A stretch of 64,000 nt of DNA, taken from positions 248,001 through 312,000 of the forward strand of contig NZ_JAHWDQ010000001.1 in assembly GCF_019312595.1 (NCBI RefSeq). Reading direction: 5' to 3'. The first letter of the stretch is position 1; each line of letters starts with the position of its first letter. This document shows, one piece after another, positions 1 through 10,608 of the stretch. The notes beneath the pieces are model-generated. The model saw only the letters and a list, made by a program, of their open reading frames with translations, was not told where the DNA came from and did no database searches. The DNA comes from Zhongshania aquimaris (lineage in GTDB: Bacteria > Pseudomonadota > Gammaproteobacteria > Pseudomonadales > Spongiibacteraceae). The position numbers and the translations under genes are program-made.

Positions 1-624
1 ACCACAGAGATTGCAGGGAATAATCGGAAACTCCTTGTGCGCGGCAAATGCCTCGATATCGGTTTCTCGACAATACGCCAGCGGTCGAATAACAATATTG
101 CGCTTGTCATCAGAGAGGAGTTTTGGCGGCATTCCCGACAAGCGTGAACCGTAGAACATATTTAAAAATAGGGTCTGCACGATATCGTCTTTGTGATGAC
201 CCAGAGCTATTTTTGTGGCGCCAATTTCTTCCGCAAAGGCGTATAGCGTGCCGCGGCGAAGACGTGAACACAGTCCGCAAGTTGTCTTACCCTCTGGGAT
301 TTTCTGCTTAACTATAGAGTAGGTGTCTTTGTTAACGATGTAGTATTCAATACCCAAGGCATCTAAATAATCTGGCAGCACGTGCTCCGGGTATCCCGGC
401 TGCTTCTGATCCATATTGACCGCAATCAGCTCGAATTTTACCGGCGCGCTTTTTTGCAAGTTCATCAGAATATCGAGCATGGTATAGCTGTCTTTGCCAC
501 CAGACAGGCAGACCATCACGCGGTCGCCCTCTTCGATCATTTTATAATCTTCAATCGCCTGCCCGGTATGGCGGCGTAAACGCTTTTGAAGTTTATTGAA
601 TTCAAGTTTTGGCAAACTAGACAT
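1..624 (-). CDS. ttcA: tRNA 2-thiocytidine biosynthesis protein TtcA (partial, C-terminus off the left edge)
   Basis: TtcA is an ATP- and Fe-S-dependent enzyme that thiolates cytidine 32 of certain tRNAs. The 208 visible codons start at ATG 624 and include the PP-loop SGGKDS at residues 41-46, the Cys pair of TCGLC near residues 116/119, GHHKDD, and the start of a second Cys pair (PCNLC) at the very edge. All are typical of TtcA and separate it from TilS. The gene reads leftward and is cut by the window start, so roughly the last third is missing. The ribosome binding site is weak. It lies divergent from mdh with about 300 bases between. Confidence 0.95.
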   Translation of the reverse strand, partial: MSSLPKLEFNKLQKRLRRHTGQAIEDYKMIEEGDRVMVCLSGGKDSYTMLDILMNLQKSAPVKFELIAVNMDQKQPGYPEHVLPDYLDALGIEYYIVNKDTYSIVKQKIPEGKTTCGLCSRLRRGTLYAFAEEIGATKIALGHHKDDIVQTLFLNMFYGSRLSGMPPKLLSDDKRNIVIRPLAYCRETDIEAFAAHKEFPIIPCNLCG

Positions 625-920
625 AGCGGAAAATCAAATAGAGAGTTGGGTCGCGCATTATATAGAAACGTGTACGCAGCGGCCACAATCACGCGCTCAG
701 CGGCGCTAACAACCGCCTCCTGAGTCCGGTATTTGGCCTTATCGGCCTCAAGCGCTGGCAATCCGCGACGGAGATGACTATCATTAGCCCGCCAAAATCT
801 GCTGGCATGAGGTGTCTTGTACACGGCCAGACCCCGGCACGGGTGCATGTCGGACTGTGTAATCCACGTCCGATCGCACCCGCTCAAAAATCAGACCACC
901 ACCAGAAAGGGAATCGCCCA

Positions 921-1901
921 ATGAAACAACCAGTTCGCGTCACCGTTACCGGTGCAGCCGGCCAAATTGGCTACGCACTTCTTTTCCGTATCGCATCCGG
1001 CGCTATGCTGGGCGACGATCAGCCCGTTATTCTGCACCTGTTAGACATCACCCCAGCAATGGATGCCCTGCAAGGCGTTCGCATGGAGCTTGAAGACTGC
1101 GCATTCCCATTATTGGCTGGCGTAGTGTGCACCGACGATCCTAATGTCGGCTTTAAAGACGCTGATTACGCACTGCTTGTTGGCGCACGTCCACGTGGCC
1201 CAGGCATGGAGCGTAAAGATCTACTGGAAGCAAACGCTGCCATTTTCTCTGTTCAAGGCAAAGCTATTGACCAGAATGCCAGCAAAAACATTAAAGTGTT
1301 GGTTGTCGGCAACCCAGCCAATACTAACGCCCTGATCACTCAACGCAATGCGCCGTCAATTCCTGCGCGCAACTTCACGGCGATGACCCGTTTGGATCAC
1401 AACCGCGCCATGACTCAAATTGCTATCAAAACTGGCAAGACAGTCAACGACGTGACCAATATGACAATCTGGGGCAACCACTCAGCAACTCAATACCCTG
1501 ATCTGTTCAACGCCAAAGTATCTGGCCAAAACGCCAGTGGCCTCGTTGATCAAGCGTGGCTCGAAGGCGACTTCATCCCAACCGTTCAACAACGCGGCGC
1601 AGCCATTATTAAAGCGCGCGGCGCATCTTCTGCAGCCTCTGCAGCAAACGCCGCTAGCGGTCATATGCGCAGCTGGGCATTAGGCACTGCTGGCGACGAC
1701 TGGGTTTCTATGGGTGTTTACAGCGACGGTAGCTACGGCATTCAAGAAGGTCTGATCTACTCTTTCCCTTGCCGCTGTAAAGATGGCGAGTGGGAAATTG
1801 TTCAAGGCCTTGAAATCAATGATTTTAGCCGTGGCAAAATGCAAGCCACTGAGCAAGAACTTGCCGAAGAGCGCGATGGTGTAAAACACTTACTGCCATA
1901 A
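921..1901 (+). CDS. mdh: Malate dehydrogenase (NAD-dependent, 326 aa)
   Basis: This enzyme interconverts malate and oxaloacetate in the TCA cycle in the cytoplasm. The N-terminus carries the Rossmann glycine motif [12 protein letters not shown]. Downstream are the NPANTNAL segment, the LDHNRA substrate-binding region and [11 protein letters not shown], which holds the catalytic His. The length matches the roughly 326-328-residue cytosolic-type bacterial Mdh rather than the 312-residue E. coli type. The ATG at 921 is chosen because AAAGGGA lies just upstream and homology starts there. The reading frame is open to 774, but that extension has no ribosome binding site. A strong terminator follows the stop, so the gene is probably monocistronic. 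Confidence 0.97.
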   Translation: MKQPVRVTVTGAAGQIGYALLFRIASGAMLGDDQPVILHLLDITPAMDALQGVRMELEDCAFPLLAGVVCTDDPNVGFKDADYALLVGARPRGPGMERKDLLEANAAIFSVQGKAIDQNASKNIKVLVVGNPANTNALITQRNAPSIPARNFTAMTRLDHNRAMTQIAIKTGKTVNDVTNMTIWGNHSATQYPDLFNAKVSGQNASGLVDQAWLEGDFIPTVQQRGAAIIKARGASSAASAANAASGHMRSWALGTAGDDWVSMGVYSDGSYGIQEGLIYSFPCRCKDGEWEIVQGLEINDFSRGKMQATEQELAEERDGVKHLLP

Positions 1902-1924
1902 TATCTTCGCCTTTTGCACTAAAT

Positions 1925-1951
1925 AAAAAAGCGGCCCTCGGCCGCTTTTTT
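1925..1951 (+). terminator. Rho-independent terminator of mdh
   Basis: The inverted repeat GCGGCC-ctc-GGCCGC is flanked by an A run and followed by TTTTTTA, 30 bases after the mdh stop. This is a textbook intrinsic terminator; the flanking A/T runs could let it work in both directions. Confidence 0.9.
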
Positions 1952-2072
1952 ATTGCCCGCCAAAAACGTCTGCGCGCGCCAAATAGATAGCTTTTACCAC
2001 CGCGATCAATGACTCAGTGCTAAAAATCGTTTACCGTTTTAGCTCTTTTAAAAATCACTAGGGAATTCCCAG

Positions 2073-2738
2073 ATGAACGTCTCCGATGCCGTAAAAGCCC
2101 GCCGATCAATACGCGGTTTTAAACCCGACCCCGTTCCACCGGAGCTTCTTGAGAAAATTTTCGATCAGGCCCGCTTCGCCCCGTCGAACTGCAACACCCA
2201 ACCCTGTCATACCGTGGTGGTGTCTGGTCAAGCGAGAAAAGATTTGCAGGCTGCCATTTTTGCCGAAATGAGTGCGGGCAAGGCGCCGTCTTCCGCGTTC
2301 ACCCCAGGGGACCAAAACCTGACAGGGGTCTATAAAGACCGCCAATATCAATGCGCAATGGACTACTATGGCACCATGGGTATTGCGCGCCACGAGAAAG
2401 ACAAGCGCTTTGCTCTGATGATGAAAAACTGGGAGTTTTTTGATGCCCCGCATGTCGCCTTTATATCAATGCCAACCAGTATGGGGCCGGTCAACGCCGT
2501 AGACGTGGGTATTTATCTGCAAACATTGATGCTAATTCTGGTGGAGCACGGTCTAGCCAGTTGCCCCCAAGGCGCATTGGCGTTTTATCCAGACGAAGTC
2601 TTTAAAATCGCCAATATTCCGGAAGGCAACGGTATTATCTGCGGATTGTCCTTTGGCTACGAAGACATTGGAACGCAAATCAACCAAGTCATTATGGATC
2701 GCGCGCCGCTCTCCGACTTAGTGCAGTTCGTCGACTAA
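2073..2738 (+). CDS. Nitroreductase-family FMN oxidoreductase (221 aa)
   Basis: This is a flavin-dependent NAD(P)H oxidoreductase of the nitroreductase superfamily. The N-terminal ARRSIRGFKPDPVP and the FAPSNCNTQPC segment form the FMN-binding signature (Arg-Arg-Ser and S-N-x-Q/P). The C-terminal GLSFGYED is the usual end of the fold. Length is normal for the family. The ATG at 2073 is preceded by GGGAATTCCC, which is both a 10-base palindrome and a plausible Shine-Dalgarno. The physiological substrate cannot be read from sequence; quinones, nitroaromatics and enones are all possible. The gene is convergent with the MFS gene that follows. Confidence 0.88.
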   Translation: MNVSDAVKARRSIRGFKPDPVPPELLEKIFDQARFAPSNCNTQPCHTVVVSGQARKDLQAAIFAEMSAGKAPSSAFTPGDQNLTGVYKDRQYQCAMDYYGTMGIARHEKDKRFALMMKNWEFFDAPHVAFISMPTSMGPVNAVDVGIYLQTLMLILVEHGLASCPQGALAFYPDEVFKIANIPEGNGIICGLSFGYEDIGTQINQVIMDRAPLSDLVQFVD

Positions 2739-2764
2739 ACCGTCTCCTAAATTGATTGACCTTA

Positions 2765-4078
2765 TTAGCGTTCAATAGGGTCAATCACCTCAACGACTTT
2801 CGCTTCGCCGTCTGACTTCTCTTCCTGCTCACCACCCGCTGCCTGCGCGACATCTGCGTCTTCTGTTCGCGGATCCAGCTCAAAAATCATTGGCGAGGTA
2901 ACCGAGACCGGAACAAAAGGTTCCGTTGAATCAACAAGAGGCAGAACATGGGATTTTCGACGAATCGAAATTCCCAAGGTAAACCCCAGCAAACATACCG
3001 CCGAAAAAACAAATAGCCCCGGTGGACCAAGTAGTGACATAAAGATCGAGGCCAATGGCGCCCCCAATGCTGAACTACAACCAAACAAAAATAAAATGCC
3101 GCTGCCTATTAAGACAAAGTCACTGGCCTCGGCGTTGTCAGACGTATGCGCCAAGCAAATTGAATACATGGTCATCACCGCCCCACCCCACAGCACCGAC
3201 AACAGTAACAACAAGTTGCCGATAACTGGGACAAAGACCAAAACCATCGACACAGCCGCGCCCGCGAGACAGTTAAAATACAATACCAAGCGCCGGTCAT
3301 AACGATCGGATAAGCGCCCCAAGGGCAATTGAAACAAAGCGCCGCCAAGTACGGCACCGCTCATAAACAGGGTTAACTCGGAGGTATTTAAACCTAGACC
3401 GCGTGCATACACCGGCCCCAATGCCCAAAAGGCACCAGTGACAAGACCACTGGTAATCGCCCCCTCCATACCGACATGAGACAACTGCCAAAGCCGCCGA
3501 AAATTGAGTTTTACAACAGGCATCGGCGTTGGCGCCAAGGTCGCGGTTAAGCAGACTGGCACTATGGCGAGTGACAATAATATCGCTGCCAAACCAAACA
3601 ATAAGGGTCCCGATGGGTCAGCAAAATTCAGCATTTGCTGACCGACAATGATCATGCTTAAGTTGATGACGGTATACAGCGACAGTATCGTACCCCGTGT
3701 CTCGCGAGTAGCGCGGTCATTGAGCCAGCTTTCTATTACCATGTACAAACCGGAAATACAGAAACCAACCACAAAGCGCAGCACCAACCAGGCAACAAAA
3801 CTGGGTAAGCCGTGAAACAGCAAAACCACTGCAGAAAATATCGTCGCTAATACCGCAAAACTGCGTATATGCCCTACCCGACGCACGATATGCGGCGTGA
3901 CCAAACAGCTAATAACAAAACCAACAAAATAGGTAGATGCGGTCAAACCTGTTTGGGTTGCGGTAAATTGCTCAATTTCGGCGCGCAGAGGCAGCAAGGT
4001 GAGCATTAACCCATGCCCCACCAACAGCAATGCATCAGATAAAAGTAACGCCGTCAGTGGCAACAACAACCGCCTCAT
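2765..4078 (-). CDS. MFS transporter, YcaD-like (437 aa)
   Basis: This is an inner-membrane major facilitator superfamily permease with about 12 hydrophobic segments. The N-terminal LLLVGHGLMLTLLPLRA helix, an RRVGHIRSF loop between TM2 and TM3 and ESWLNDRATRETRGTILSLY in the TM4-5 region resemble the YcaD/'MFS_1' sugar-permease-like group. A second A-loop-like motif, LGRLSDRYDRR, lies in the C-terminal half. The last 50 or so residues form a charged, Glu-rich cytoplasmic tail. GGAG sits before the ATG. The substrate is unknown. The gene is divergent from tamA. Confidence 0.85.
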   Translation of the reverse strand: MRRLLLPLTALLLSDALLLVGHGLMLTLLPLRAEIEQFTATQTGLTASTYFVGFVISCLVTPHIVRRVGHIRSFAVLATIFSAVVLLFHGLPSFVAWLVLRFVVGFCISGLYMVIESWLNDRATRETRGTILSLYTVINLSMIIVGQQMLNFADPSGPLLFGLAAILLSLAIVPVCLTATLAPTPMPVVKLNFRRLWQLSHVGMEGAITSGLVTGAFWALGPVYARGLGLNTSELTLFMSGAVLGGALFQLPLGRLSDRYDRRLVLYFNCLAGAAVSMVLVFVPVIGNLLLLLSVLWGGAVMTMYSICLAHTSDNAEASDFVLIGSGILFLFGCSSALGAPLASIFMSLLGPPGLFVFSAVCLLGFTLGISIRRKSHVLPLVDSTEPFVPVSVTSPMIFELDPRTEDADVAQAAGGEQEEKSDGEAKVVEVIDPIER

Positions 4079-4286
4079 ATACTCCTACGCCCTATAAAAT
4101 ATAGTGATTTAAACCCGTAACCGTTCGCCATCGCTTTCTAGCCGCAAACCTAACAATCATTCTAGCAGCTGTATCCTTGTAAATATCTCCTTCAATAGAC
4201 CCACTTTTCAACTTTAAAGTAGCTAGCGAAAATCTAGCAAGGCATAATCGAAGCCTCATTCACGCCGTCACACACATACTGGATTT

Positions 4287-6092
4287 ATGTCAAAACGGGT
4301 AAAGCGCCTCACAGCAATACTTCTTTGTTGTACCTGCGGACAAGTTACGGCAAACGATAACGCCACCCTTGTTATTCATGGCGGCAAGAACACGCTGCAA
4401 GACAACATTCGCGCCCATCTTGCGCTAAACGATATCGCCTGCGACTTATCCGAAGCTAAGCTCCGCGGCCAACTTCGGGGCAGCGACGACAAAATCTCTG
4501 AGGCACTTCGCGCGCTAGGCTACTACCACGGTAAATGGACGCTCACCAAACGCAGAGAAAAAAGGCTCGCACAAGACACCGAAAAAAGCGGCTTATCGAC
4601 GGTGACAAAGCCACTACAACGACTAAAAAAGAACGACGAGATCGAGTGCTGGCAATTGGAATTAGCACTTCAACCGGGTCCGGTCACTAAAATAGCTACT
4701 CTCGACGTAGCCATTGAAGGTCCAGGTAAAAACGATGCTGTATTCCTCGACTATTTGCAGAAGTTACCCATTAAAGCTGGGAATAATTTGCGACACAGTG
4801 ACTACGAAGACATTAAAAAGGAAATAAGCCAGCGAGCGCGCAATGCCGGCTATTTTGACGGTAAATTTAGCCAACACAATTTAGACATCAACACCGACAC
4901 CAACACCGCCGCCATTACCATTACTTACCAAAGCGGCGCTCGCTATCTTTTCGGCGACATCACGTTTGGGCCGTCTTTATTAAATGACTCGCTGTTAGTG
5001 CGGTATTTGCCCTTTCAAAGCAACACACCGTTTGAAGCAGACAAACTCATTACCTTGCAGAACAATTTGGTCAGCAGTAATTATTTCGCGTCAGTGAGTG
5101 TTGATCAAGACAACCCCGACGCTAGCAGCGGCAAAGTAGCAACTTATATCAGCACCACGCCAAAGAAAGAGTACGAAACCACCGCCGGTATCGGTGCGTC
5201 TACCGACACGGGGCCAAGGCTTAGCTATGGACTCAGCAACCGGCGCGTCAACGCCGACGGCGACACTTACCAAATCAGCAGCCAGTATTCACCGGTTTTA
5301 TCTAACATCGGCTATCAATACTCACAACCCGGCACCAAGCCACTTACTGACAAAACGGTGTGGTCTACCGGTGTTCAACAGAAAGACACCGACACCTCCG
5401 AAAGTACTAGCTATCGCGCGGAAGTCGCGCTGATTTCACTCATTGACTCCGGCTGGGTTCAGACCTTAAGTTTGAAATTTCTCCGCGAGAACTTTGAAAT
5501 TGCCAATGTCGACAACACATCGACACTACTCATGCCGGGGCTCGCCTACGCGCGAAGCAAAGCGAATGACCGCCGCTACCCCACACAGGGTTGGCGAATC
5601 ACAACAGCGGTGCGCGGTGCTTTAGATGGTGTGGTCTCAAATGTCAGCCTCGCACAATTTGAGCTGGACGGAAAAATCATCTTCCCGCTACTTGGTGGAC
5701 GTGTCATCAGTCGCGGCGGACTCGGCATCACCGCCCTCGACGATTTTTCTGAACTGCCCGCATCGCTGAGATTCTTTGCCGGCGGCGACAATAGCGTCCG
5801 CGGCTTTGCCTACGAATCACTCGGACCAGAAGACAGTGCTGGCGAAGTTATTGGCGGCAAACACCGACTAACCGGTAGCATCGAATATGACCATCGGGTG
5901 TGGGGCGACTTCGCGCTCGCCACTTTTTACGATGCTGGCAACGCTTTCGATACCAGCGATTTCACTTTTTACAGCAGCGTGGGCATCGGTCTACGCTGGT
6001 TTTCACCGATTGGGCCGATACGCGTGGACTTTGGCTTCCCATTAAAAGACGGCGGTTTTCGCTTTCACTTATCAATGGGGCCAGATTTATGA
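4287..6092 (+). CDS. tamA: Translocation and assembly module subunit TamA (outer membrane, 601 aa)
   Basis: TamA is an Omp85-family outer-membrane protein that works with TamB in envelope biogenesis (autotransporter assembly; phospholipid transport has been proposed). A signal peptide (about residues 1-22) is followed by three POTRA-like domains and a C-terminal 16-strand barrel of the BamA type. The FFAGGDNSVRGF segment is the conserved Omp85 loop-6 VRGF/Y motif. The barrel ends in a typical beta signature near FRFHLSMGPDL. The stop overlaps the tamB start (ATGA), a strong sign of translational coupling. The ATG at 4287 has no clear Shine-Dalgarno, but the signal peptide starts right there. 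Confidence 0.92.
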   Translation: MSKRVKRLTAILLCCTCGQVTANDNATLVIHGGKNTLQDNIRAHLALNDIACDLSEAKLRGQLRGSDDKISEALRALGYYHGKWTLTKRREKRLAQDTEKSGLSTVTKPLQRLKKNDEIECWQLELALQPGPVTKIATLDVAIEGPGKNDAVFLDYLQKLPIKAGNNLRHSDYEDIKKEISQRARNAGYFDGKFSQHNLDINTDTNTAAITITYQSGARYLFGDITFGPSLLNDSLLVRYLPFQSNTPFEADKLITLQNNLVSSNYFASVSVDQDNPDASSGKVATYISTTPKKEYETTAGIGASTDTGPRLSYGLSNRRVNADGDTYQISSQYSPVLSNIGYQYSQPGTKPLTDKTVWSTGVQQKDTDTSESTSYRAEVALISLIDSGWVQTLSLKFLRENFEIANVDNTSTLLMPGLAYARSKANDRRYPTQGWRITTAVRGALDGVVSNVSLAQFELDGKIIFPLLGGRVISRGGLGITALDDFSELPASLRFFAGGDNSVRGFAYESLGPEDSAGEVIGGKHRLTGSIEYDHRVWGDFALATFYDAGNAFDTSDFTFYSSVGIGLRWFSPIGPIRVDFGFPLKDGGFRFHLSMGPDL

Positions 6093-9000
6093 AGCCCATA
6101 ACAAATTCATCGAAGACGCCGCGCTTAAAGCAGATTTATACAATCGTCGCGACTTGGCTTATTCGCGGCATTCTAAGTTGTGCGCTGTTAGTTATTACAC
6201 TCTTAGCCGCGGTATATCTTATATTGGATACTCAGCGTGGCAGTGACTGGTTACTCTCAAAAAGTCTTCAGTATATTTCACCGCAGGCGACGTTCTCCTC
6301 GTATAGCGGCACCCTCGCCAGTGGCATCCAGGTAAAAGATTTACACCTGCCACTCGCTGCGGCAGATATCGATATCGCCAGCATCGACAGCGCATGGAAT
6401 CTGTGGGGAATACTCAGCGGTGAACTCACTATCCATAAATTACATATTGATCAGCTTGATATTGCGCTCAATACCGACACGGAAGCGCCAATCGATAAGT
6501 CACCCAGCGCATGGCCGAACTTGGGACTGCCGATCCCGATTAGTGTGAAAGACGCAAAGATTGAAAATATAAGCATACGCAATCAAGGCAATATCCAAAC
6601 TATTGAGCGCATTTCGCTGCGCGCTCACAACGGGCTATTAAGTACTTCCATTAAGGAATTGGCAGTCAAAAGTAAGCTGTACTCAGCGACTCTCAAGGGC
6701 AGACTACGCAATCACGCGCCCTATAAAATGCATTTCAATCTGAGTTGGCTCTTAAACCTTGAGCAACAAGCGGAGTTCAGCGGGAATGGCGAATTGTCTG
6801 GCGACCTTCAGCAGCTGCGCTTTAAACACACTCTTACGCAACCCAGCGAAATCATAAGTGATATAGCTATATCTGATTGGTATAAAGCCAGCGAAGCAAT
6901 TGTCGATATTAATAAAATCGTGCTTGATGCGAAATTTCATTGGACGAATCTCGCTCTGCCACCGCAATTTAATGAAGTCAGCGATGGACAAAGTAGCACG
7001 CGGATTTTAAGTAGCGACAAAGGCCATCTAAGTCTGCATGGCAAATGGGACAATTACTCTATGGATTTTGCAAGTGAGCTCACTGCAATTTCCCCCAGCG
7101 AAAACGTAAGTGGCGGAATACCGCCTTTACAAGATAATACATCCCCAGCAGCGATTATCAGTAGCGCACTGGGAAAACCTGGCTCAGTTAAATTAGCGCT
7201 GAACGGTAATAAACTCGCCTTCGATCTTGCGACGCTAAAACTGCAAACCGAAGTCGGCAATCTTGAAATGGCAGGTAAGATCGACGCCAACGGCATTTTA
7301 GAAACCGCCATTCAGCAGCAGCCCTCTTCGCCAGTTCGCTGGCAGCTTAATCTGGACGCCAATCAGATTGACATCGGCGACATACTGCCAGAGTGGCCGA
7401 TAACACTCGCGGCAAATATCGACAGTACGGGTTCGTGGACTGAAAAAGCCTACCAGGCAGAAGTGACTATTAATCAGCTGGCGGGCGATCTTGCGAACAA
7501 AACCATCGCTGGCAGCGGCACGGTAAGTATCAGCAATCTAGGCCAAGAATTTAAACAACTGGCTCTGCAACTAGGTGACAACAGCCTTCGCGCGGATGGC
7601 AAACTAACGACAAAAAGCGACTTAAACTGGGACATCAACGCACCGAATCTCCAGCAAATTTTGCCTCAGCTAAGCGGCTCTCTAAAATCTAAAGGTAGCC
7701 TGCATGGCGACGCCATAAAACAACTAGTCGACAAGGGCCAAACCCCCGTCGTCAATGCCGACTTGCAGATCAGTGAGTTCCAATACCAGCAATACGCTGT
7801 TAGGAGTGCGAATTTAAACCTGAATACCACGGCCAACGCGAGCGCTAATATTGATCTGACCAGCAGCGGTATTTCAGCCTCCATACTAAACGACGCGACA
7901 TTAAAACTGAGTGGCCGCGGTACGATGCAGCAACACCAACTATCGCTGGCCTTAGATGACAAGGACAAACACCTGGAACTCGATATGAGCGCCTCGTTAA
8001 CGCAACTTAAGTCGCAGTATCGATGGATCAGTAACATTCAAAATATTGTCTTAGATAGCAAAGCCAGTGGCGCTTGGCGGCTTGCTAACACGAGTAAACT
8101 TGAGCTCGCCGCCGGCAATGTATTACTCGACACCCTGTGCTTGACGCAAGACCAGACCAAGGTGTGCGCCGACGGCAAGCTTCAAGACGATCAACTTAGC
8201 ACTACTGGACTTATCGATTCGTTTCCACTTGCATACTTTAATGCCAGCTTACCCCCCGGCACAGCCCTCGCCGGCACAGTTAATAGCCGCTTCTCCATCA
8301 CCGGCAAGACTGACGATCTCAGTGGCAATTTAGATTTAAGTAGCCAAGACGCCATCATTCGCTATCAAGAAAACGAAGATCAAGCAGCCATCGACTATCG
8401 CGCCGTGCTCAACACCAAGGTCGATATCCAACACAACCAATTAACAAGTAAGACGGCCTTTAGTATTGATGATGTTGGCAGCATCACGGCCAATATCCAC
8501 ACCGACGGCCTGCAGAGCGACAGTCAACTTAATGGTGATATCAACGGTGGCTTCAGCAATCTGTTGTGGCTAGGTGGACTCTTCCCACAACTTGAAAAAT
8601 TGAACGGCGTCCTCGCTGCCAATGTGATCGCAACTGGACAGCTCGCCGCGCCGAAAGCAGAGGGCAGCGTTAAGCTAACTGAGCTGGCAATGGGTTTACC
8701 CGACCTGGGGATTTCATTGAAAAATGCGTATGCAACACTGTCATTCGACAGCGAAGGCCCCTGGCAAATTGACAGTAAAATTCAATCTGGCAAAGGGTTT
8801 CTTAGTATTGTCGGTAACCGCAAATTGGGCGACAGCGGCGGACCTAGCGGCCAAATTCAGCTACGCGGCGAAGATTTTACCGCACTGAATATCGCCGATG
8901 GTTTAGTCCTGATATCGCCAAGTATTAATGTTGATCTCACCCCAGAATTAATAAAGATTCGAGGTAGCTTAGATATACCCAAAGGTAACTTCACGCTCAA

Positions 9001-9796
9001 AACACTGCCCGAGCAAGCTGCTGGGGTATCCGTAGACGAACGCATCGTCAACAAACAGTCAAATAAGAGCCTTTCTCAGTCACGAGCGATCGACACCCGC
9101 ATCGACATTAGCTTGAATGACAGTTTCGAATTTAAGGGTTATGGCTTAAGCACTAGGCTAGGCGGCAAATTAAAAGTGACCCAAAAACCGGAGGGGCTAC
9201 TGCAGGCCTTTGGCTCACTTTCTTTATATGACGGCGTCTATCAAGCCTACGGACAAAAATTAAATGTCGAGCGCGGCTTACTTATTTTTCAGGGGCCACT
9301 GGACAACCCAGGCTTGAATATCACCGCGGTTAGAGAAACCAAAACCGTCAAGGTCGGCGTCAATATTGGCGGTTTTGCACAGGACATACGCAGCGAATTG
9401 TTCTCTAACCCAGCGCTTCCGCCCACCGATGTGTTAGCGATCCTTATCACCGGGAAAGCCCCATCTGACTTGAATAAATCCGACGCGAATCAGGTAATGA
9501 ACGCCGCCACCGCCTTGGGTATTTCGCAGAGCCGCGGTATTACGAATACTCTGCAAAATACCTTTGGCGTCGATGTCATAACCTTACAAGGTGGTGATAC
9601 CTACGAAGACAGCTCGCTTGTGGTTGGAAAATATCTTACGCCAGAGTTATTTATCAGCTATGTTCAAAACCTGTTCACCCCAGCTGGCAGTGTGCAGTTA
9701 GACTACAGCCTCAGTAAAAACCTAGGTTTGAAAGCCCAGTCTGGAAAGGCGCAAAGTATTGACCTTCTCTACAAAATTGAGCACGGTCAGCATTAA
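6089..9796 (+). CDS. tamB: Translocation and assembly module protein TamB (1235 aa)
   Basis: TamB is an AsmA-like inner-membrane-anchored periplasmic bridge protein and the partner of TamA. A signal anchor near residues 22-45 (IRGILSCALLVITLLAA) is followed by more than 1100 residues of repetitive beta-rich sequence, forming the hydrophobic groove. The C-terminal TamB (DUF490) domain includes SLYDGVYQAYGQKLNVERG and the ending LSKNLGLKAQSGKAQSIDLLYKIE. The start at 6089 overlaps the tamA stop. The frame is open upstream to 5900, but that part is inside tamA. Length is within the usual 1200-1400 residue range. Confidence 0.93.
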   Translation: MKPITNSSKTPRLKQIYTIVATWLIRGILSCALLVITLLAAVYLILDTQRGSDWLLSKSLQYISPQATFSSYSGTLASGIQVKDLHLPLAAADIDIASIDSAWNLWGILSGELTIHKLHIDQLDIALNTDTEAPIDKSPSAWPNLGLPIPISVKDAKIENISIRNQGNIQTIERISLRAHNGLLSTSIKELAVKSKLYSATLKGRLRNHAPYKMHFNLSWLLNLEQQAEFSGNGELSGDLQQLRFKHTLTQPSEIISDIAISDWYKASEAIVDINKIVLDAKFHWTNLALPPQFNEVSDGQSSTRILSSDKGHLSLHGKWDNYSMDFASELTAISPSENVSGGIPPLQDNTSPAAIISSALGKPGSVKLALNGNKLAFDLATLKLQTEVGNLEMAGKIDANGILETAIQQQPSSPVRWQLNLDANQIDIGDILPEWPITLAANIDSTGSWTEKAYQAEVTINQLAGDLANKTIAGSGTVSISNLGQEFKQLALQLGDNSLRADGKLTTKSDLNWDINAPNLQQILPQLSGSLKSKGSLHGDAIKQLVDKGQTPVVNADLQISEFQYQQYAVRSANLNLNTTANASANIDLTSSGISASILNDATLKLSGRGTMQQHQLSLALDDKDKHLELDMSASLTQLKSQYRWISNIQNIVLDSKASGAWRLANTSKLELAAGNVLLDTLCLTQDQTKVCADGKLQDDQLSTTGLIDSFPLAYFNASLPPGTALAGTVNSRFSITGKTDDLSGNLDLSSQDAIIRYQENEDQAAIDYRAVLNTKVDIQHNQLTSKTAFSIDDVGSITANIHTDGLQSDSQLNGDINGGFSNLLWLGGLFPQLEKLNGVLAANVIATGQLAAPKAEGSVKLTELAMGLPDLGISLKNAYATLSFDSEGPWQIDSKIQSGKGFLSIVGNRKLGDSGGPSGQIQLRGEDFTALNIADGLVLISPSINVDLTPELIKIRGSLDIPKGNFTLKTLPEQAAGVSVDERIVNKQSNKSLSQSRAIDTRIDISLNDSFEFKGYGLSTRLGGKLKVTQKPEGLLQAFGSLSLYDGVYQAYGQKLNVERGLLIFQGPLDNPGLNITAVRETKTVKVGVNIGGFAQDIRSELFSNPALPPTDVLAILITGKAPSDLNKSDANQVMNAATALGISQSRGITNTLQNTFGVDVITLQGGDTYEDSSLVVGKYLTPELFISYVQNLFTPAGSVQLDYSLSKNLGLKAQSGKAQSIDLLYKIEHGQH

Positions 9797-9816
9797 ACTG
9801 CGTATACAAAATGCGA

Positions 9817-10608
9817 TTACCAGACCGTTTTCATCGTGCCGCCGTCGGCGACCAACGTCGCACCGGTGATATAGCTAGCGGCATCCGACAATAGAAATGC
9901 CCCTGCTTTGCCAAATTCGCTCGGATCGCCATACCTGCCAATCGGGATCGATGCCTGACTGGCAGCTCGCTGTTCGTCGAAACTGATCCCTTTTGCCTTA
10001 GCCTGCGCGGTATCGAGATTCACCATACGATCAGTTGCTATTAAGCCTGGAACCAAATTATTTACACGGATATTTTCGGGCGCCAACTGCTTAGACAAGC
10101 TTTTGGCCAAGCTTGTAACGCCCGAGCGCATGACATTCGACAGCAATAGAAAATCAATGGGCTCTTTAACCGACGAAGAGGTCAAGGTCAGAATCGATCC
10201 TCCACCCGCCGCGCGTAAATGTGGCAGCGTCGCGCGAATCATGCGCACCGCACTCATCAGAGTCAGGTCAAACGCCGCCTGCCAGTCTTCATCACTAAAC
10301 ACATCAAACTGCCCTGGCGGTGGGCCACCGGCGTTGACGACTAAGCCATCCACCCTGCCGAAATCGGCGCTGGCTTGGGCTACCCAATCCGCAATACTTA
10401 CTCCGCTACTCGCATCCATCGTGTAGCCGCGAACATCAGCGCCAGTTGCCTCACTCAGTGCGCGGGCTGAGGCTTTAATTGCACTTTCACTGCGGCTGGC
10501 GATCGCTACCGATGCACCGTTGAGCGCAAGCTGCTCAGCAATGGCGTAACCCAGGCCCTTGCTAGCACCAGCCACCAAATACACTTTATTCTCGACATGT
10601 AATTCCAT
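9817..10608 (-). CDS. Short-chain dehydrogenase/reductase family protein (263 aa), non-canonical active site
   Basis: This is an SDR-fold oxidoreductase. Residues 12-20 hold the cofactor motif GASKGLG, and VVNAGGPPPG matches the NNAG position. The Ser of the catalytic triad is present in LTSSSVKEP. The region that should read YxxxK is instead LLLSNVMRSG, so the catalytic Tyr and Lys are not evident. The C-terminal NLVPGLIATDRM and ADGG segments are normal. An SDR subgroup with this 'LSN..R' arrangement exists, often annotated as 3-oxoacyl-ACP reductase, so the change may be natural rather than damaging. The gene is divergent from a TetR regulator that may control it. Confidence 0.85.
   Translation of the reverse strand: MELHVENKVYLVAGASKGLGYAIAEQLALNGASVAIASRSESAIKASARALSEATGADVRGYTMDASSGVSIADWVAQASADFGRVDGLVVNAGGPPPGQFDVFSDEDWQAAFDLTLMSAVRMIRATLPHLRAAGGGSILTLTSSSVKEPIDFLLLSNVMRSGVTSLAKSLSKQLAPENIRVNNLVPGLIATDRMVNLDTAQAKAKGISFDEQRAASQASIPIGRYGDPSEFGKAGAFLLSDAASYITGATLVADGGTMKTVW

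Noticed and set aside
5900-6088. N-terminal extension of TamB into tamA
   Set aside because: It is the tamA reading in another frame; the ATGA overlap at 6089 gives the expected signal anchor.
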